This document shows positions 35,183 through 44,252 of a stretch of 64,000 nt of DNA, piece by piece. The position numbers and the translations under genes were made by a program. Origin of the DNA: JABMQB01 sp963678235 (GTDB lineage Bacteria > Bacteroidota > Bacteroidia > Bacteroidales > Prolixibacteraceae); NCBI GenBank assembly GCA_963678235.1, contig OY782766.1, forward strand, positions 1,984,001 through 2,048,000. Direction: 5' to 3'. A model generated the notes under the pieces. That model was not told the DNA's origin and made no database searches. It saw only the letters and a list, made by a program, of their open reading frames with translations. Position 1 is the first letter of the stretch. Each line of letters starts with the position of its first letter.

Positions 35183-36640
35183 ATGGCAAAAAAATTAGCA
35201 GACATAGGCTTAATTGGGTTGGCAGTAATGGGCGAAAACCTGGTTTTGAATATGGAAAGTAAAGGGTATACGGTTGGCGTGTTTAACAGGACCGTTGAAA
35301 AAGTTGACAAATTTATGGCTGGACGCGGGGCTGGCAAAAACTTCATTGGAGCGAAATCAATTGAAGAACTTTGTGCTTCGTTAGAAAAGCCAAGAAAAGT
35401 AATGCTTTTGGTAAAAGCCGGACAACCAGTCGATGCATTTATTGACCTCGTGATACCTCATTTGGAAGAAGGCGACATCATTATCGATGGTGGAAACTCA
35501 CACTTCCCTGATACTGTTCGCAGAACCGAATATGTAGAAAGCAAAGGCTTATTGTATATCGGAACTGGTGTTTCCGGTGGTGAAGAAGGTGCATTATTAG
35601 GGCCTTCAATCATGCCTGGTGGTTCACCAGCAGCATGGCCAGCTGTAAAAGATATCTTCCAGGCTATTTCAGCAAAAGTTGAAGGTGGTGCTGCTTGTTG
35701 CGACTGGGTTGGCGAAGGTGGTGCCGGACACTTTGTAAAAATGGTGCACAATGGTATTGAATATGGCGACATGCAAATTATTACCGAAGCATACCAGTTA
35801 ATGAAAGAATTGCTTGGAATGAGCAATCAGGAAATGCACGAAGTATTTAAAGAATGGAATGAAGGCATATTAGACAGTTACCTGATCGAAATTACTCGTG
35901 ATATTCTTGGCTATAAAGATGAAAATGGCGAAGAAACTGTAGAGATGATCCTTGACACAGCCGGACAAAAAGGAACTGGTAAATGGACCGGAATTTCGGC
36001 ACTTGATCTTGGTATTCCGTTAACGCTTATTGGCGAATCAGTATTTGCACGTTGCCTTTCTGCACAAAAAGATTTGCGTGTGGAAGCATCTAAAGCAATT
36101 TCCGGACCTACACCAAAATTCGAAGGCGACAAAAAACAGTTTGTTAATGATATTATGAATGCCTTGCTTGGTGCTAAAATAATTTCTTATGCACAAGGTT
36201 ATAACCTGATGATGGAAGCCGCAAAAGAATATAAGTGGAATCTAAATTACGGAGGCATTGCCCTTATGTGGAGGGGAGGATGTATCATTCGTTCGGTATT
36301 CTTAAAAGACATTAAAGCTGCTTTCGATAAAAATCCTGAGTTACCAAACTTATTGCTTGATCCATATTTTAAAGAAAAAGTGGAAGGAACGCAAGAAGGT
36401 TGGAGACGTGTATGTGCAACTGCACTTTCAAATGGTGTTCCTGTTCCGGCATTAACATCGGCACTTTGTTATTTTGACGGATTCAGAAGCGAAAGGCTTC
36501 CTGCAAACTTGCTGCAAGCTCAACGCGACTATTTCGGAGCGCACACCTATGAACGTATAGACAAACCACGTGGTGAGTTCTTCCACACCAACTGGACTGG
36601 TCGTGGTGGCGACACTGCCTCAACAACATACGAAGTTTAG
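35183..36640 (+). CDS. gnd: 6-phosphogluconate dehydrogenase (NADP-dependent, decarboxylating)
   Basis: Gnd oxidatively decarboxylates 6-phosphogluconate to ribulose-5-phosphate with NADP reduction. The 485-residue long form has the NADP motif GLAVMGENLVLNM, the substrate motif IIDGGNSHFPDT, the catalytic GEGGAGHFVKMVHNGIEYGD and the C-terminal signature with RGGCIIRS. No zwf or pgl accompanies it. Its place at the end of the uronate island suggests that its substrate could come from gluconate made there (inference). Confidence 0.95.
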   Translation: MAKKLADIGLIGLAVMGENLVLNMESKGYTVGVFNRTVEKVDKFMAGRGAGKNFIGAKSIEELCASLEKPRKVMLLVKAGQPVDAFIDLVIPHLEEGDIIIDGGNSHFPDTVRRTEYVESKGLLYIGTGVSGGEEGALLGPSIMPGGSPAAWPAVKDIFQAISAKVEGGAACCDWVGEGGAGHFVKMVHNGIEYGDMQIITEAYQLMKELLGMSNQEMHEVFKEWNEGILDSYLIEITRDILGYKDENGEETVEMILDTAGQKGTGKWTGISALDLGIPLTLIGESVFARCLSAQKDLRVEASKAISGPTPKFEGDKKQFVNDIMNALLGAKIISYAQGYNLMMEAAKEYKWNLNYGGIALMWRGGCIIRSVFLKDIKAAFDKNPELPNLLLDPYFKEKVEGTQEGWRRVCATALSNGVPVPALTSALCYFDGFRSERLPANLLQAQRDYFGAHTYERIDKPRGEFFHTNWTGRGGDTASTTYEV

Positions 36641-36662
36641 AAACGATTATTCGTTTATTTTT

Positions 36663-36696
36663 AAAAGCCACCTTATCTTTTTAGGTGGCTTTTTGT
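36663..36696 (+). terminator. Terminator of gnd
   Basis: AAAAGCCACCT pairs with AGGTGGCTTTT around a 9-nt loop, followed by T's. Confidence 0.85.
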
Positions 36697-36775
36697 TTTC
36701 CCAAATTATATAAGTATCTTTTAGAACCTTAACACTCGTATTTTTTGCTTGTTCATCGTATAAACAACTTGCTCA

Positions 36776-38209
36776 ATGCGTGTACTTTTAACTGGTGTTA
36801 CCGGATATGTTGGAAAAAGGCTCCTCCCTGCCCTTATAGAAAAAGGACATGAAGTCATTTGTTGCGTCCGCGATAAAAACCGTTTGACAATCCACCCGAA
36901 AATGTTAAAAAAGGTGGAGATTTTAGAACTGGATTTCCTTCAATTACCTGATCTCGCGCAATTGCCAAAGAATTTTGATGCCGCTTATTACCTGATTCAT
37001 TCAATGAGCAGTTCAACCGAAAAATTTGATGAACTGGAGGCTAAAACAGCAGCAAATTTTAAACAGTACATTGAATCCACGCAGGCACAACAGGTAATTT
37101 ACTTAAGTGGAATAACAAACGAAGAGGTCCTTTCCAAACATCTGGCATCCAGAAAAAAAGTGGAGGATATATTAAAAAGCGAGAAATACAATTTAACAGT
37201 ACTCAAAGCAGGAATTGTTGTTGGTTCGGGCAGTGCTTCGTTCGAAATAATCCGTGATATTGTTGAAAAACTGCCCATAATGATATCTCCCAAATGGGTT
37301 CTGACAAAGACCCAACCTATTGCAATCAGGGATGTTATAAATTATCTTACAGGTGTGCTTTTTCAAAAAGAAACCTACAATTCAAGTTTCGACATCGCCG
37401 GTCCGGAAATCCTTACCTATAAAGAAATGATGTTACAATATGCATCCGTTCGAAAGCTTAAAAGGAAAATATGGGTGGTACCGTTTATGACCCCAAGGTT
37501 GTCATCATATTGGTTATTTTTTATCACCTCGGTTTCGTATAAACTTGCAGTTAACCTCGTACACAGTATGAAAATGGAAATTGTTGCAAAAGACAAAAGA
37601 TTAGAAGAATTGCTGCAAGTAAATCCACTTACTTACAAACAAGCCTTAAAATTTGCCTTCCAAAAAATAAAACAAAACCTGGTGCTAAGTAGCTGGAAAG
37701 ACTCCTTGATTAGCAGTAGTCTCGGACTTTCACTTTCCGATTTTATCGAAGTCCCCCAGTTCGGTTGCTATAAAAACACTAAGTCGATTTTAGTAAAAGA
37801 GCCTATAAAAGTCCTTGAAAACATTTGGGCTATTGGCGGCGATCGGGGTTATTATTATGCAAATTGGCTTTGGAAAACCAGGGGCTTTTTCGATCAGGTT
37901 TTCGGAGGAGTCGGGGTTAGGCGCGGACGCACGTTGCCAACGGAAATCCATTCGGGGGATGCTCTTGACTTTTGGCGTGTAATTTATGCCAGCCGCCCAA
38001 AAAAACGAATGTTACTTTATGCCGAAATGAAATTGCCCGGAGAGGCATGGCTTGAGTTTAAGATAGATGAAAACAACGTTTTTACCCAAACAGCTACTTT
38101 TAGGCCAAAAGGCATTTGGGGAAGGTTTTATTGGATTTTCACATCGCCATTTCACTATTTTATTTTTAAGGGCATGATGCGAAATATTATCAAACACAAA
38201 CCAGAATAA
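36776..38209 (+). CDS. NAD(P)-binding SDR protein fused to DUF2867
   Basis: A 477-residue two-domain protein. Residues 1-300 form an atypical (NmrA/extended) SDR with LLTGVTGYVGKRLLPAL and YYLIHSMSSS. Residues about 330-477 correspond to DUF2867 (FWRVIYASRPKKRMLLYAEMK, then FTQTATFRPKG), an SRPBCC-like lipid- or ligand-binding domain. The fusion is common in many phyla, but the reaction is unknown. Its stop codon abuts the stop of the convergent gene at 38210. Confidence 0.85.
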   Translation: MRVLLTGVTGYVGKRLLPALIEKGHEVICCVRDKNRLTIHPKMLKKVEILELDFLQLPDLAQLPKNFDAAYYLIHSMSSSTEKFDELEAKTAANFKQYIESTQAQQVIYLSGITNEEVLSKHLASRKKVEDILKSEKYNLTVLKAGIVVGSGSASFEIIRDIVEKLPIMISPKWVLTKTQPIAIRDVINYLTGVLFQKETYNSSFDIAGPEILTYKEMMLQYASVRKLKRKIWVVPFMTPRLSSYWLFFITSVSYKLAVNLVHSMKMEIVAKDKRLEELLQVNPLTYKQALKFAFQKIKQNLVLSSWKDSLISSSLGLSLSDFIEVPQFGCYKNTKSILVKEPIKVLENIWAIGGDRGYYYANWLWKTRGFFDQVFGGVGVRRGRTLPTEIHSGDALDFWRVIYASRPKKRMLLYAEMKLPGEAWLEFKIDENNVFTQTATFRPKGIWGRFYWIFTSPFHYFIFKGMMRNIIKHKPE

Positions 38210-38962
38210 CTATTGATAGCTACTTTGCTGTATTTTTTCAAATCGCCATTCGCTCAACTGTTTAATCCTGTTTAAAACATTCGATGTTACCCTGTTGTGG
38301 ACACTCTCCCACAACCTATTCACCATTTTTTTGTTTGTTAAATTCCGTTTCCCATAGAAATTAAAACTCACGGCGAATGCCAATTGTGACTGAGAATTTT
38401 CATGCATCTCTGAAATCGACGAGCGGACATACATGGTATAAATTCCAATCGGATATCCCCCGCTGCTTCTGTACAGCAAATAGCGGGCATTATCAAAATC
38501 ATAAGGATCGGGAACATGTTTTATACGGATCGAATTCAGGTAAAACAAGGGAATTAAATGCAAACCCAAAAAGCTTTTTTTAAATCCGAAGGGGTATTTC
38601 GACCATCCAAACGGTAAAATTCTTATTTGTTGAATATCGTTATTAACACGTTCAACCTTTGCAACATGATTTGGCCAGCACGTTGAGTCCCCGTTCCAGT
38701 TAAGCAACTCATTAAAAACATAAGCAACAGGCGCATCAATGCCAATTTGATGAACATTTAAGATTGAGTTTTGATCAACGTCCTCCCCTATCCGTTGTAA
38801 TATTCTTTGGTTGTATTCCAGCCTTTTGTCCTTCGAATCAAATTTAACAAGCGTCTCAATTTCAGGGCTCTTCAAAAGAAAATTCCACACATCCGTAAAA
38901 ATATTTTCACTTCTGGATGGCGGGGATCTTAAAATCTTATTTTGAGATGTTGTTGTGCCCAT
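38210..38962 (-). CDS. Protein of unknown function, possibly SRPBCC-like
   Basis: I do not recognise this 250-residue protein. It has no signal peptide or membrane segment. The stretch IGIDAPVAYVFNELLNWNG and the following strands resemble the start of a START/SRPBCC ligand-binding domain. Its neighbour ends in an SRPBCC-like DUF2867 domain, which makes a related role conceivable but unproven. It is convergent with that gene, the stop codons being directly adjacent. Confidence 0.55.
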   Translation of the reverse strand: MGTTTSQNKILRSPPSRSENIFTDVWNFLLKSPEIETLVKFDSKDKRLEYNQRILQRIGEDVDQNSILNVHQIGIDAPVAYVFNELLNWNGDSTCWPNHVAKVERVNNDIQQIRILPFGWSKYPFGFKKSFLGLHLIPLFYLNSIRIKHVPDPYDFDNARYLLYRSSGGYPIGIYTMYVRSSISEMHENSQSQLAFAVSFNFYGKRNLTNKKMVNRLWESVHNRVTSNVLNRIKQLSEWRFEKIQQSSYQ

Positions 38963-39039
38963 TTATTAATTAACAATTCTAACAGACGAATGATTATAAG
39001 TTACCATTTTTTATTGGAAGAATTTCTAATAAAACGTTT

Positions 39040-39148
39040 AAGGAGTTAGAAACTTCTTTACCTGTTTCATAAAATATTTCTGGATGAACGTTCCGGGTGA
39101 AGGTCTTTCCAGATGAACATTCAGGGTGAAGGACTTTCCAAGTCCTTC
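39040..39148. repeat. REP-like hairpin pair upstream of the RAYT gene
   Basis: Hairpin A is AAGGAGTT AGA AACTTCTT (39040-39058, one G-U pair) and hairpin B is GAAGGACTT TCC AAGTCCTTC (39128-39148). Between them a TTCCGGGTGAAGGTCTTTCC copy marks a degenerate extra unit. The same A-B order recurs downstream of the RAYT gene at 39892-39978. Confidence 0.75.
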
Positions 39149-39207
39149 AAAACTCAATTGGATCAATTAGTAATAATTCCTTATCATCAACTATTAAAAG
39201 TTCCCAA

Positions 39208-39903
39208 ATGCAAAAGAAAGAACACTATCGAGGAAATCTTCCTCATTTTCAACAGCCTGGTCAATGGTATTTTATTACATGTTCATTGCTTGGAGCAATC
39301 CCCAAATCAAAAATGAGACAACTATCCATTGATTTAGAAACTGCAAAAACCAAGCTTTTGTATATCAGTGGTGGATTTTCCGATTCAAATCCAATAATCG
39401 CAAAAGCAAAATCAAATTACCAGTTGGCATTGAAAAAATACAGACATAGTTATGATATATTACTTAACCAATCATTAAATCCATCCTTGTCATTATTGAA
39501 TGAAAAGAACCTAAAAATAATGACAGAAGCTTTACTTTTCTGGGAAGGCAAAAAACTGGAATCTCATGTCTGGTGCATTATGTCCAAGCATTTTCATTGG
39601 ATTGTTTCATTAAATAAAAAAGATGAATTAGGAAAACCTATTTATTTGCAGGATGTTCTTCATTCCGTTAAGCTGTATTCAGCAAGAAATATTAATAAAT
39701 CAGAAAACAGGGAAGGTCAACTTTGGTTTCATGAAAGTTTTGAAACAACGATCAGGAATGATCAACATTTTTATAATGTTGTAAAATACACCATTAACAA
39801 TCCTGTTTCAGCCGGGTTAATTAAAAAATGGGAAAATTGGAAGGGAACCTATCTTGCCCCTGGCTTAAAGAAAAATTTCGCATCAATTTCATCAAGGAGT
39901 TAG
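39208..39903 (+). CDS. REP-associated tyrosine transposase (RAYT, Y1/IS200-like)
   Basis: A 231-residue HUH single-strand DNA endonuclease. The HUH motif is in IMSKHFHWIVSL (His128, His130), the catalytic tyrosine is Tyr157 (HSVKLYSARN), and the N-terminus HYRGNLPHF followed by WYFITCSLLGA is typical. RAYTs are domesticated transposases that process REP palindromes. This copy is bracketed by REP-like hairpins, and its TAG stop lies inside the downstream hairpin loop region. I use the ATG at 39208. Confidence 0.85.
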   Translation: MQKKEHYRGNLPHFQQPGQWYFITCSLLGAIPKSKMRQLSIDLETAKTKLLYISGGFSDSNPIIAKAKSNYQLALKKYRHSYDILLNQSLNPSLSLLNEKNLKIMTEALLFWEGKKLESHVWCIMSKHFHWIVSLNKKDELGKPIYLQDVLHSVKLYSARNINKSENREGQLWFHESFETTIRNDQHFYNVVKYTINNPVSAGLIKKWENWKGTYLAPGLKKNFASISSRS

Positions 39904-39978
39904 AAACTCCTTGACCCTTTCCCTTTTTATGAATTATTTCTGAATAAAAATTCCGGGTAAAGGACTTTCCAAGTCCTT
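39892..39978. repeat. REP-like hairpin pair downstream of the RAYT gene
   Basis: Hairpin A is TCAAGGAGTT AGA AACTCCTTGA (39892-39914, perfect 10 bp), and hairpin B is AAGGACTT TCC AAGTCCTT (39960-39978). It parallels the upstream pair, including the linker sequences TATTTCTG and TTCCGGGT. Confidence 0.8.
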
Positions 39979-40037
39979 CAATGGCCTTCATCTTCTATCA
40001 ACCATTTCCTGATAATTTAGGTAATCCTTTCAATTTT

Positions 40038-40547
40038 ATGGAAAAGAATATACCTTCACTAAAAAAAGTCATGGCACAGTTTAATCAATTAGCAGAAAAC
40101 CTTTCGGAAAAAATAATAGTTTGGCACCCTAAATTATTGGTCCTACCTGAGCATATTATTTCCAATAATTTTAATTCCCAACAACGGAACATTAAAATGA
40201 TTGTTGGGCACATGCTCGATTCGGTTTCAAACAACACACACCGAATTGTCCATCTTCAATACCAAAACAGCCCAATTAATTTTCCCGACTATGCAAACCT
40301 TGGAAATAACGATAAGTGGATTGCCATCCAAAATTACAGGGACGAAGATTGGAACAACCTTGTGGAAGCCTGGAAATACGGTCATTTACATATCTGCCAT
40401 GTGATTAAAAATATAGATTCATCCAAACTCGGAGCTATTTGGCAATCGGCATTGAATCAAGAGATTACCCTTGAAATGATGGTAATTGATTTTCCAAGGC
40501 ACTTTGATTTACACATTCAGGAAATAGAAAATCTAACCAAGCAATAA
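40038..40547 (+). CDS. DinB-like (YfiT/DinB) family protein
   Basis: A 169-residue four-helix-bundle protein; His residues in MIVGHMLDSVSNN, the YGHLH segment and PRHFDLHIQEI fit the metal-binding triad of the DinB superfamily. Members are metal-dependent thiol transferases or hydrolases with mostly unknown substrates. I place the start at ATG 40038 rather than 39981, because the earlier ATG follows the REP hairpin by two bases and would leave no leader. It is 6 bp before the GNAT gene. Confidence 0.7.
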   Translation: MEKNIPSLKKVMAQFNQLAENLSEKIIVWHPKLLVLPEHIISNNFNSQQRNIKMIVGHMLDSVSNNTHRIVHLQYQNSPINFPDYANLGNNDKWIAIQNYRDEDWNNLVEAWKYGHLHICHVIKNIDSSKLGAIWQSALNQEITLEMMVIDFPRHFDLHIQEIENLTKQ

Positions 40548-40553
40548 TTTAAC

Positions 40554-41099
40554 ATGAACCTCAAATCGGAAAGACTCAAACTCAAAGAAATTACCTGGAA
40601 CGATATTGCAAATATCCACAACCTCCATTCCATTCCAGAAGTAGAAGAATACAATACCATTGGCATCCCTGAAGACCTAGTTGCCACCAAGGAATTACTT
40701 CGCCCCGCGATAAATGACCAGAAAAAAGACCCTCGAAAAACCTATGTGTGGAATATTCTATTAAAAGACATCGATACTTTTATAGGAATCGCCGGTATGT
40801 CAGTCTCAAACGACCGTTTTAACTATGGAGAAATCTATTATAAATTGCATCCTGACTATTGGGGAAAAGGTTATGCCACCGAAGCAGCAAAAACCATAAT
40901 CCTTTTTGGGTTTAAACATTTAAAATTGCATAGAATTGAAGCAGGTGTTGCTACTGAAAATACCAGATCAATTAAAGTACTTGAGAAAATTGGGATGACA
41001 CAGGAAGGAATACGCCGAAAAATTTTGCCAATAAGAGGTGAATGGATAGATAATTATCATTTTGCCATAGTTGAAGGTGACCCTCTGCTGTACAATTGA
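40554..41099 (+). CDS. GNAT-family N-acetyltransferase (RimJ/RimL type)
   Basis: A 181-residue acetyl-CoA-dependent acetyltransferase. RLKLKEITWNDIANIHNLHS is the typical RimJ-like N-terminus, YWGKGYATEA is the acetyl-CoA-binding motif A and NTRSIKVLEKIGM is motif B. The substrate (ribosomal protein N-terminus or a small molecule) is not predictable. Probably cotranscribed with the DinB gene. Confidence 0.85.
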   Translation: MNLKSERLKLKEITWNDIANIHNLHSIPEVEEYNTIGIPEDLVATKELLRPAINDQKKDPRKTYVWNILLKDIDTFIGIAGMSVSNDRFNYGEIYYKLHPDYWGKGYATEAAKTIILFGFKHLKLHRIEAGVATENTRSIKVLEKIGMTQEGIRRKILPIRGEWIDNYHFAIVEGDPLLYN

Positions 41100-41210
41100 G
41101 TTTAGGAAAACTATAAATAGATAAAAACAAGCAAGCCAAGGGAACTTTTACCTTGCACATTTGTTATAATTTCCAAAAATATCCCAGTCGAAAAAGTAAC
41201 TGGAAAAAAA

Positions 41211-41232
41211 TTTCCGTTAACGCTAACGGAAA
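41211..41232. other. Perfect inverted repeat between the GNAT and pnt genes
   Basis: TTTCCGTTA and TAACGGAAA (9 bp) flank a 4-nt loop. A T8 tract follows after a short gap, so it could terminate the GNAT transcript or be an operator of the pnt operon. Confidence 0.5.
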
Positions 41233-41283
41233 AACATTTTTTTTGTACATTTACATACTAAATTATTTAAAATCAATACATCT

Positions 41284-42411
41284 ATGATTCTTGGACTATT
41301 AAAAGAACAAGGGACTGAAACCCGGGTTGCTTTACTTCCTGAAATAGTAAAAAGCTTCACCGACCTCAAGGTGGAAGTTTTGGTAGAAGATGGTGCCGGG
41401 GAAAAGGCATTCACTACCAACGACAATTACGCTGAAGCAGGAGCGAAAATTCAGAAAAGAGATGAGATTTTTGCAAAAGCCGACGTACTCCTTCAAATTC
41501 ATTCCCCATCGGATAGTGATTTGGGAACTATTAAAGATTCTCAAATATGGATTAGTGCTTTTAACCCTTTAGGTGACACTGCACTTGTTAAAACGTTCTT
41601 AGACAAAGGCATTACCACCTTCAGCCTTGATTTGATACCGCGGACAAGCAGGGCTCAAGCCATGGATATTCTTTCATCAATGGCAACCGTATCAGGTTAT
41701 CAGGCAGTGTTGGATGCTGCATTGAGGCTACCAACTTTCTTCCCAATGTTTATGACCGCTGCTGGAACAATACGCCCAGCTAACGTACTTATTTTGGGCG
41801 CAGGTGTTGCCGGGCTGCAGGCAATTGCAACATCACGTAAACTTGGGGCTCAAGTACAGGTATTTGATGTACGCTCTGCAGTGAAAGAAGAAGTAATGAG
41901 CCTTGGAGGCAAATTTGTGGAAGTAGAAGGCGCCACTGAAGATGCAGCTGCAGGAGGTTACGCCGTTGAGCAAACTGAGGAATACAAGAAAAAACAAGAG
42001 CAGGCAATTAACGATCATGCAGCAAAAGCAAATGTTGTTATATGTACGGCTCAAATACCAGGAAGAAAAGCACCTCTTTTAATTCCGAAAGAAGCTGTGG
42101 ATAATATGAAACCCGGTTCTGTCATTATTGATTTGGCAGCCTCAACCGGGGGAAATTGCGAATTAACCAAGGACAATGAAACTGTTGTTTATAATCAGGT
42201 TACCATTGTTGGGGAGTCAAATTATCCTGCGCAAAAGCCACTTGACGCAAGCAAAATGTTCGGTAAAAACGTGTTTAACTTTATGAAACTGATCATCGGT
42301 GAAGAGGGTGAATTAAACCTGAACTTCGAAGATGATATCGTTAAAGGCACTTGTATAACACATGCCAAAGAAGTGTACAACGAACGTGTTAAATCAGTAA
42401 TTGAAAAATAA
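41284..42411 (+). CDS. pntAA: NAD(P) transhydrogenase subunit alpha part 1
   Basis: This is the NAD(H)-binding soluble domain I of proton-translocating transhydrogenase, 375 residues. It starts like the alanine dehydrogenase family (KEQGTETRVALLPE), with the NAD motif LILGAGVAGLQAIATSRKLGAQVQVFDVR. It works with the next two genes to drive NADPH formation from NADH with the proton gradient. The separate part 1/part 2 arrangement is common outside enterobacteria. Confidence 0.93.
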   Translation: MILGLLKEQGTETRVALLPEIVKSFTDLKVEVLVEDGAGEKAFTTNDNYAEAGAKIQKRDEIFAKADVLLQIHSPSDSDLGTIKDSQIWISAFNPLGDTALVKTFLDKGITTFSLDLIPRTSRAQAMDILSSMATVSGYQAVLDAALRLPTFFPMFMTAAGTIRPANVLILGAGVAGLQAIATSRKLGAQVQVFDVRSAVKEEVMSLGGKFVEVEGATEDAAAGGYAVEQTEEYKKKQEQAINDHAAKANVVICTAQIPGRKAPLLIPKEAVDNMKPGSVIIDLAASTGGNCELTKDNETVVYNQVTIVGESNYPAQKPLDASKMFGKNVFNFMKLIIGEEGELNLNFEDDIVKGTCITHAKEVYNERVKSVIEK

Positions 42412-42419
42412 ATAAAGAT

Positions 42420-42725
42420 ATGGAAAATGTATTAACTTTTTTAACTGAGAATAAAGATGCGATATTCATTATTGTACTATCGATATTTCTGGGATTCGAG
42501 GTTATATCAAATGTTCCATCGGTATTGCATACGCCCCTGATGTCGGGTGCAAATGCAATTAGTGGGGTTATTATTATTGGAGGTATTATCCTTGTTGGAC
42601 ATGCCTCAACAACATTCGAATGGATACTTGGGGCTGTAGCACTTTTTATGGCAACCCTGAATGTTGCCGGAGGTTACGTTGTTACCGATCGGATGCTCGA
42701 AATGTTTAAAAAGAAGAAAAAATAA
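42420..42725 (+). CDS. pntAB: NAD(P) transhydrogenase subunit alpha part 2
   Basis: A 101-residue membrane subunit with about three or four helices (FLGFEVISNVPSVLHTPLMS, GVIIIGGIILVGHAS). It is the membrane part that is fused to PntA in E. coli. It lies 8 bp after part 1 and 2 bp before pntB. Confidence 0.92.
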   Translation: MENVLTFLTENKDAIFIIVLSIFLGFEVISNVPSVLHTPLMSGANAISGVIIIGGIILVGHASTTFEWILGAVALFMATLNVAGGYVVTDRMLEMFKKKKK

Positions 42726-42727
42726 CC

Positions 42728-44146
42728 ATGACTATGATACTATTAAATACATTAATGCCAGGACAAGTAGTTCTGGAATACAGCTATCTTCTTGCAGCCA
42801 TTATGTTTGTAATTGGCCTTAAACTTCAAAGCCATCCGGAAACCGCTCGGAAAGGTAATTTTTGGGCAGCATCGGGTATGGTATTGGCAATGATTATGAC
42901 CCTTATCCTAAACAAAGATGATGCTGGAGAAGGAATATCGATGCTTAATGGTTCTGCAATAATTTTGGTTATTCTTGCAGGTAGCATTGTGGGTTCAATC
43001 ATGGCGCGTAAAGTAAAAATGACCGCCATGCCACAAATGGTATCCTTGTTCAATGCAACAGGAGGTGCAGCCTCTGCAGCAGTAGCCCTTATTGAGTTTT
43101 CTAAAAACCCTGATCAATCCGTATTGGTTACTTTGTTGGGATTAGTAGTTGGAAGTATCGCATTTAGCGGTAGTATGATTGCTTACGGTAAACTGGATGG
43201 TAAAGTGGGTGATATCTTTTCCAAGATTATGACCTATGTGAACCTGTTGTTCATGTTATTGATTACGGCAATTATTTTGCTTGTTATTTTTGGTGGGTTT
43301 GAACCACAAATAATCAACTATTTGGTATATGGACTATTAGTGATTAGCATAATTTACGGAGTAAGTTTTGTAATGCCAATTGGCGGAGCAGATATGCCGG
43401 TTGTTATTTCACTACTTAACTCACTTACAGGTATTGCCGCAGCAATGGCCGGATTTATATATGGAAATGAAGCGATGATCCTTGGAGGTATCCTTGTGGG
43501 GGCTGCCGGAACTATTCTAACACTTCAGATGTGTAAAGCAATGAACCGATCGCTGATCAATGTAATAATTGGCTCATTTGGTGGCGGAGGTGCAAGCAGT
43601 GCCAGCGTACAGGGAAGTATTAAAGAGATTCAATTAAGCGATGCTGCAGTATTGTTAAGCTACTCGCAAAAAGTTGTTGTTATCCCTGGTTACGGACTAG
43701 CTGTTGCCCAGGCACAGCATATAGCTCACGAACTCGAAAGCTTATTGGAAGGCAAAGGAGTAGATGTTCGATATGCCATCCACCCCGTTGCCGGACGTAT
43801 GCCTGGCCACATGAATGTGTTGCTTGCTGAGGCCGATGTTCCTTATGAGAAACTTGTTGAAATGGACGACATTAATCCAGATATGCCAAACGTAGATGTT
43901 GTGATTGTGGTGGGAGCTAACGATGTTGTAAACCCTGCGGCTTATGACGATCCAAGCAGTCCAATTTACGGAATGCCAATTATTGATGCCCATTTAGCTA
44001 AAAATATCATCATCATGAAACGTGGTATGGGTAAAGGATATGCCGGAATTGAAAACTTCTTGTTCTTTAACGATAAAACCAGAATGTTGTTTGGTGATGC
44101 CAAAGCATCAATCTCAAAATTGGTAAATGAAATTAAAAGTATGTAA
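42728..44146 (+). CDS. pntB: NAD(P) transhydrogenase subunit beta
   Basis: A 472-residue subunit with about nine membrane helices and a C-terminal NADP(H)-binding domain III (VVIPGYGLAVAQAQH, YAIHPVAGRMPGHMNVLLAEA, VVIVVGANDVVNPAA). It completes the three-gene operon. The ATG at 42734 is an alternative start two codons in. Confidence 0.94.
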   Translation: MTMILLNTLMPGQVVLEYSYLLAAIMFVIGLKLQSHPETARKGNFWAASGMVLAMIMTLILNKDDAGEGISMLNGSAIILVILAGSIVGSIMARKVKMTAMPQMVSLFNATGGAASAAVALIEFSKNPDQSVLVTLLGLVVGSIAFSGSMIAYGKLDGKVGDIFSKIMTYVNLLFMLLITAIILLVIFGGFEPQIINYLVYGLLVISIIYGVSFVMPIGGADMPVVISLLNSLTGIAAAMAGFIYGNEAMILGGILVGAAGTILTLQMCKAMNRSLINVIIGSFGGGGASSASVQGSIKEIQLSDAAVLLSYSQKVVVIPGYGLAVAQAQHIAHELESLLEGKGVDVRYAIHPVAGRMPGHMNVLLAEADVPYEKLVEMDDINPDMPNVDVVIVVGANDVVNPAAYDDPSSPIYGMPIIDAHLAKNIIIMKRGMGKGYAGIENFLFFNDKTRMLFGDAKASISKLVNEIKSM

Positions 44147-44200
44147 TCAGATTTTTACAAACAAAACACAATTTGCTCTAAAATGAGCTAGTAAATACGA

Positions 44201-44240
44201 AAGATGCCATCTTCTTTAAAAAGATGGCATCTTCCTTTGC
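44201..44240 (+). terminator. Terminator of the pnt operon
   Basis: AAGATGCCATCTT pairs perfectly with AAGATGGCATCTT (13 bp) around a 7-nt loop, followed by a T-containing tail. Confidence 0.8.
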
Positions 44241-44252
44241 TTTCGTTACATG

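Noticed and set aside
39113..39316. Open frame before and overlapping the RAYT gene
   Set aside because: It is built largely of the REP-like hairpins and the RAYT start in another frame.
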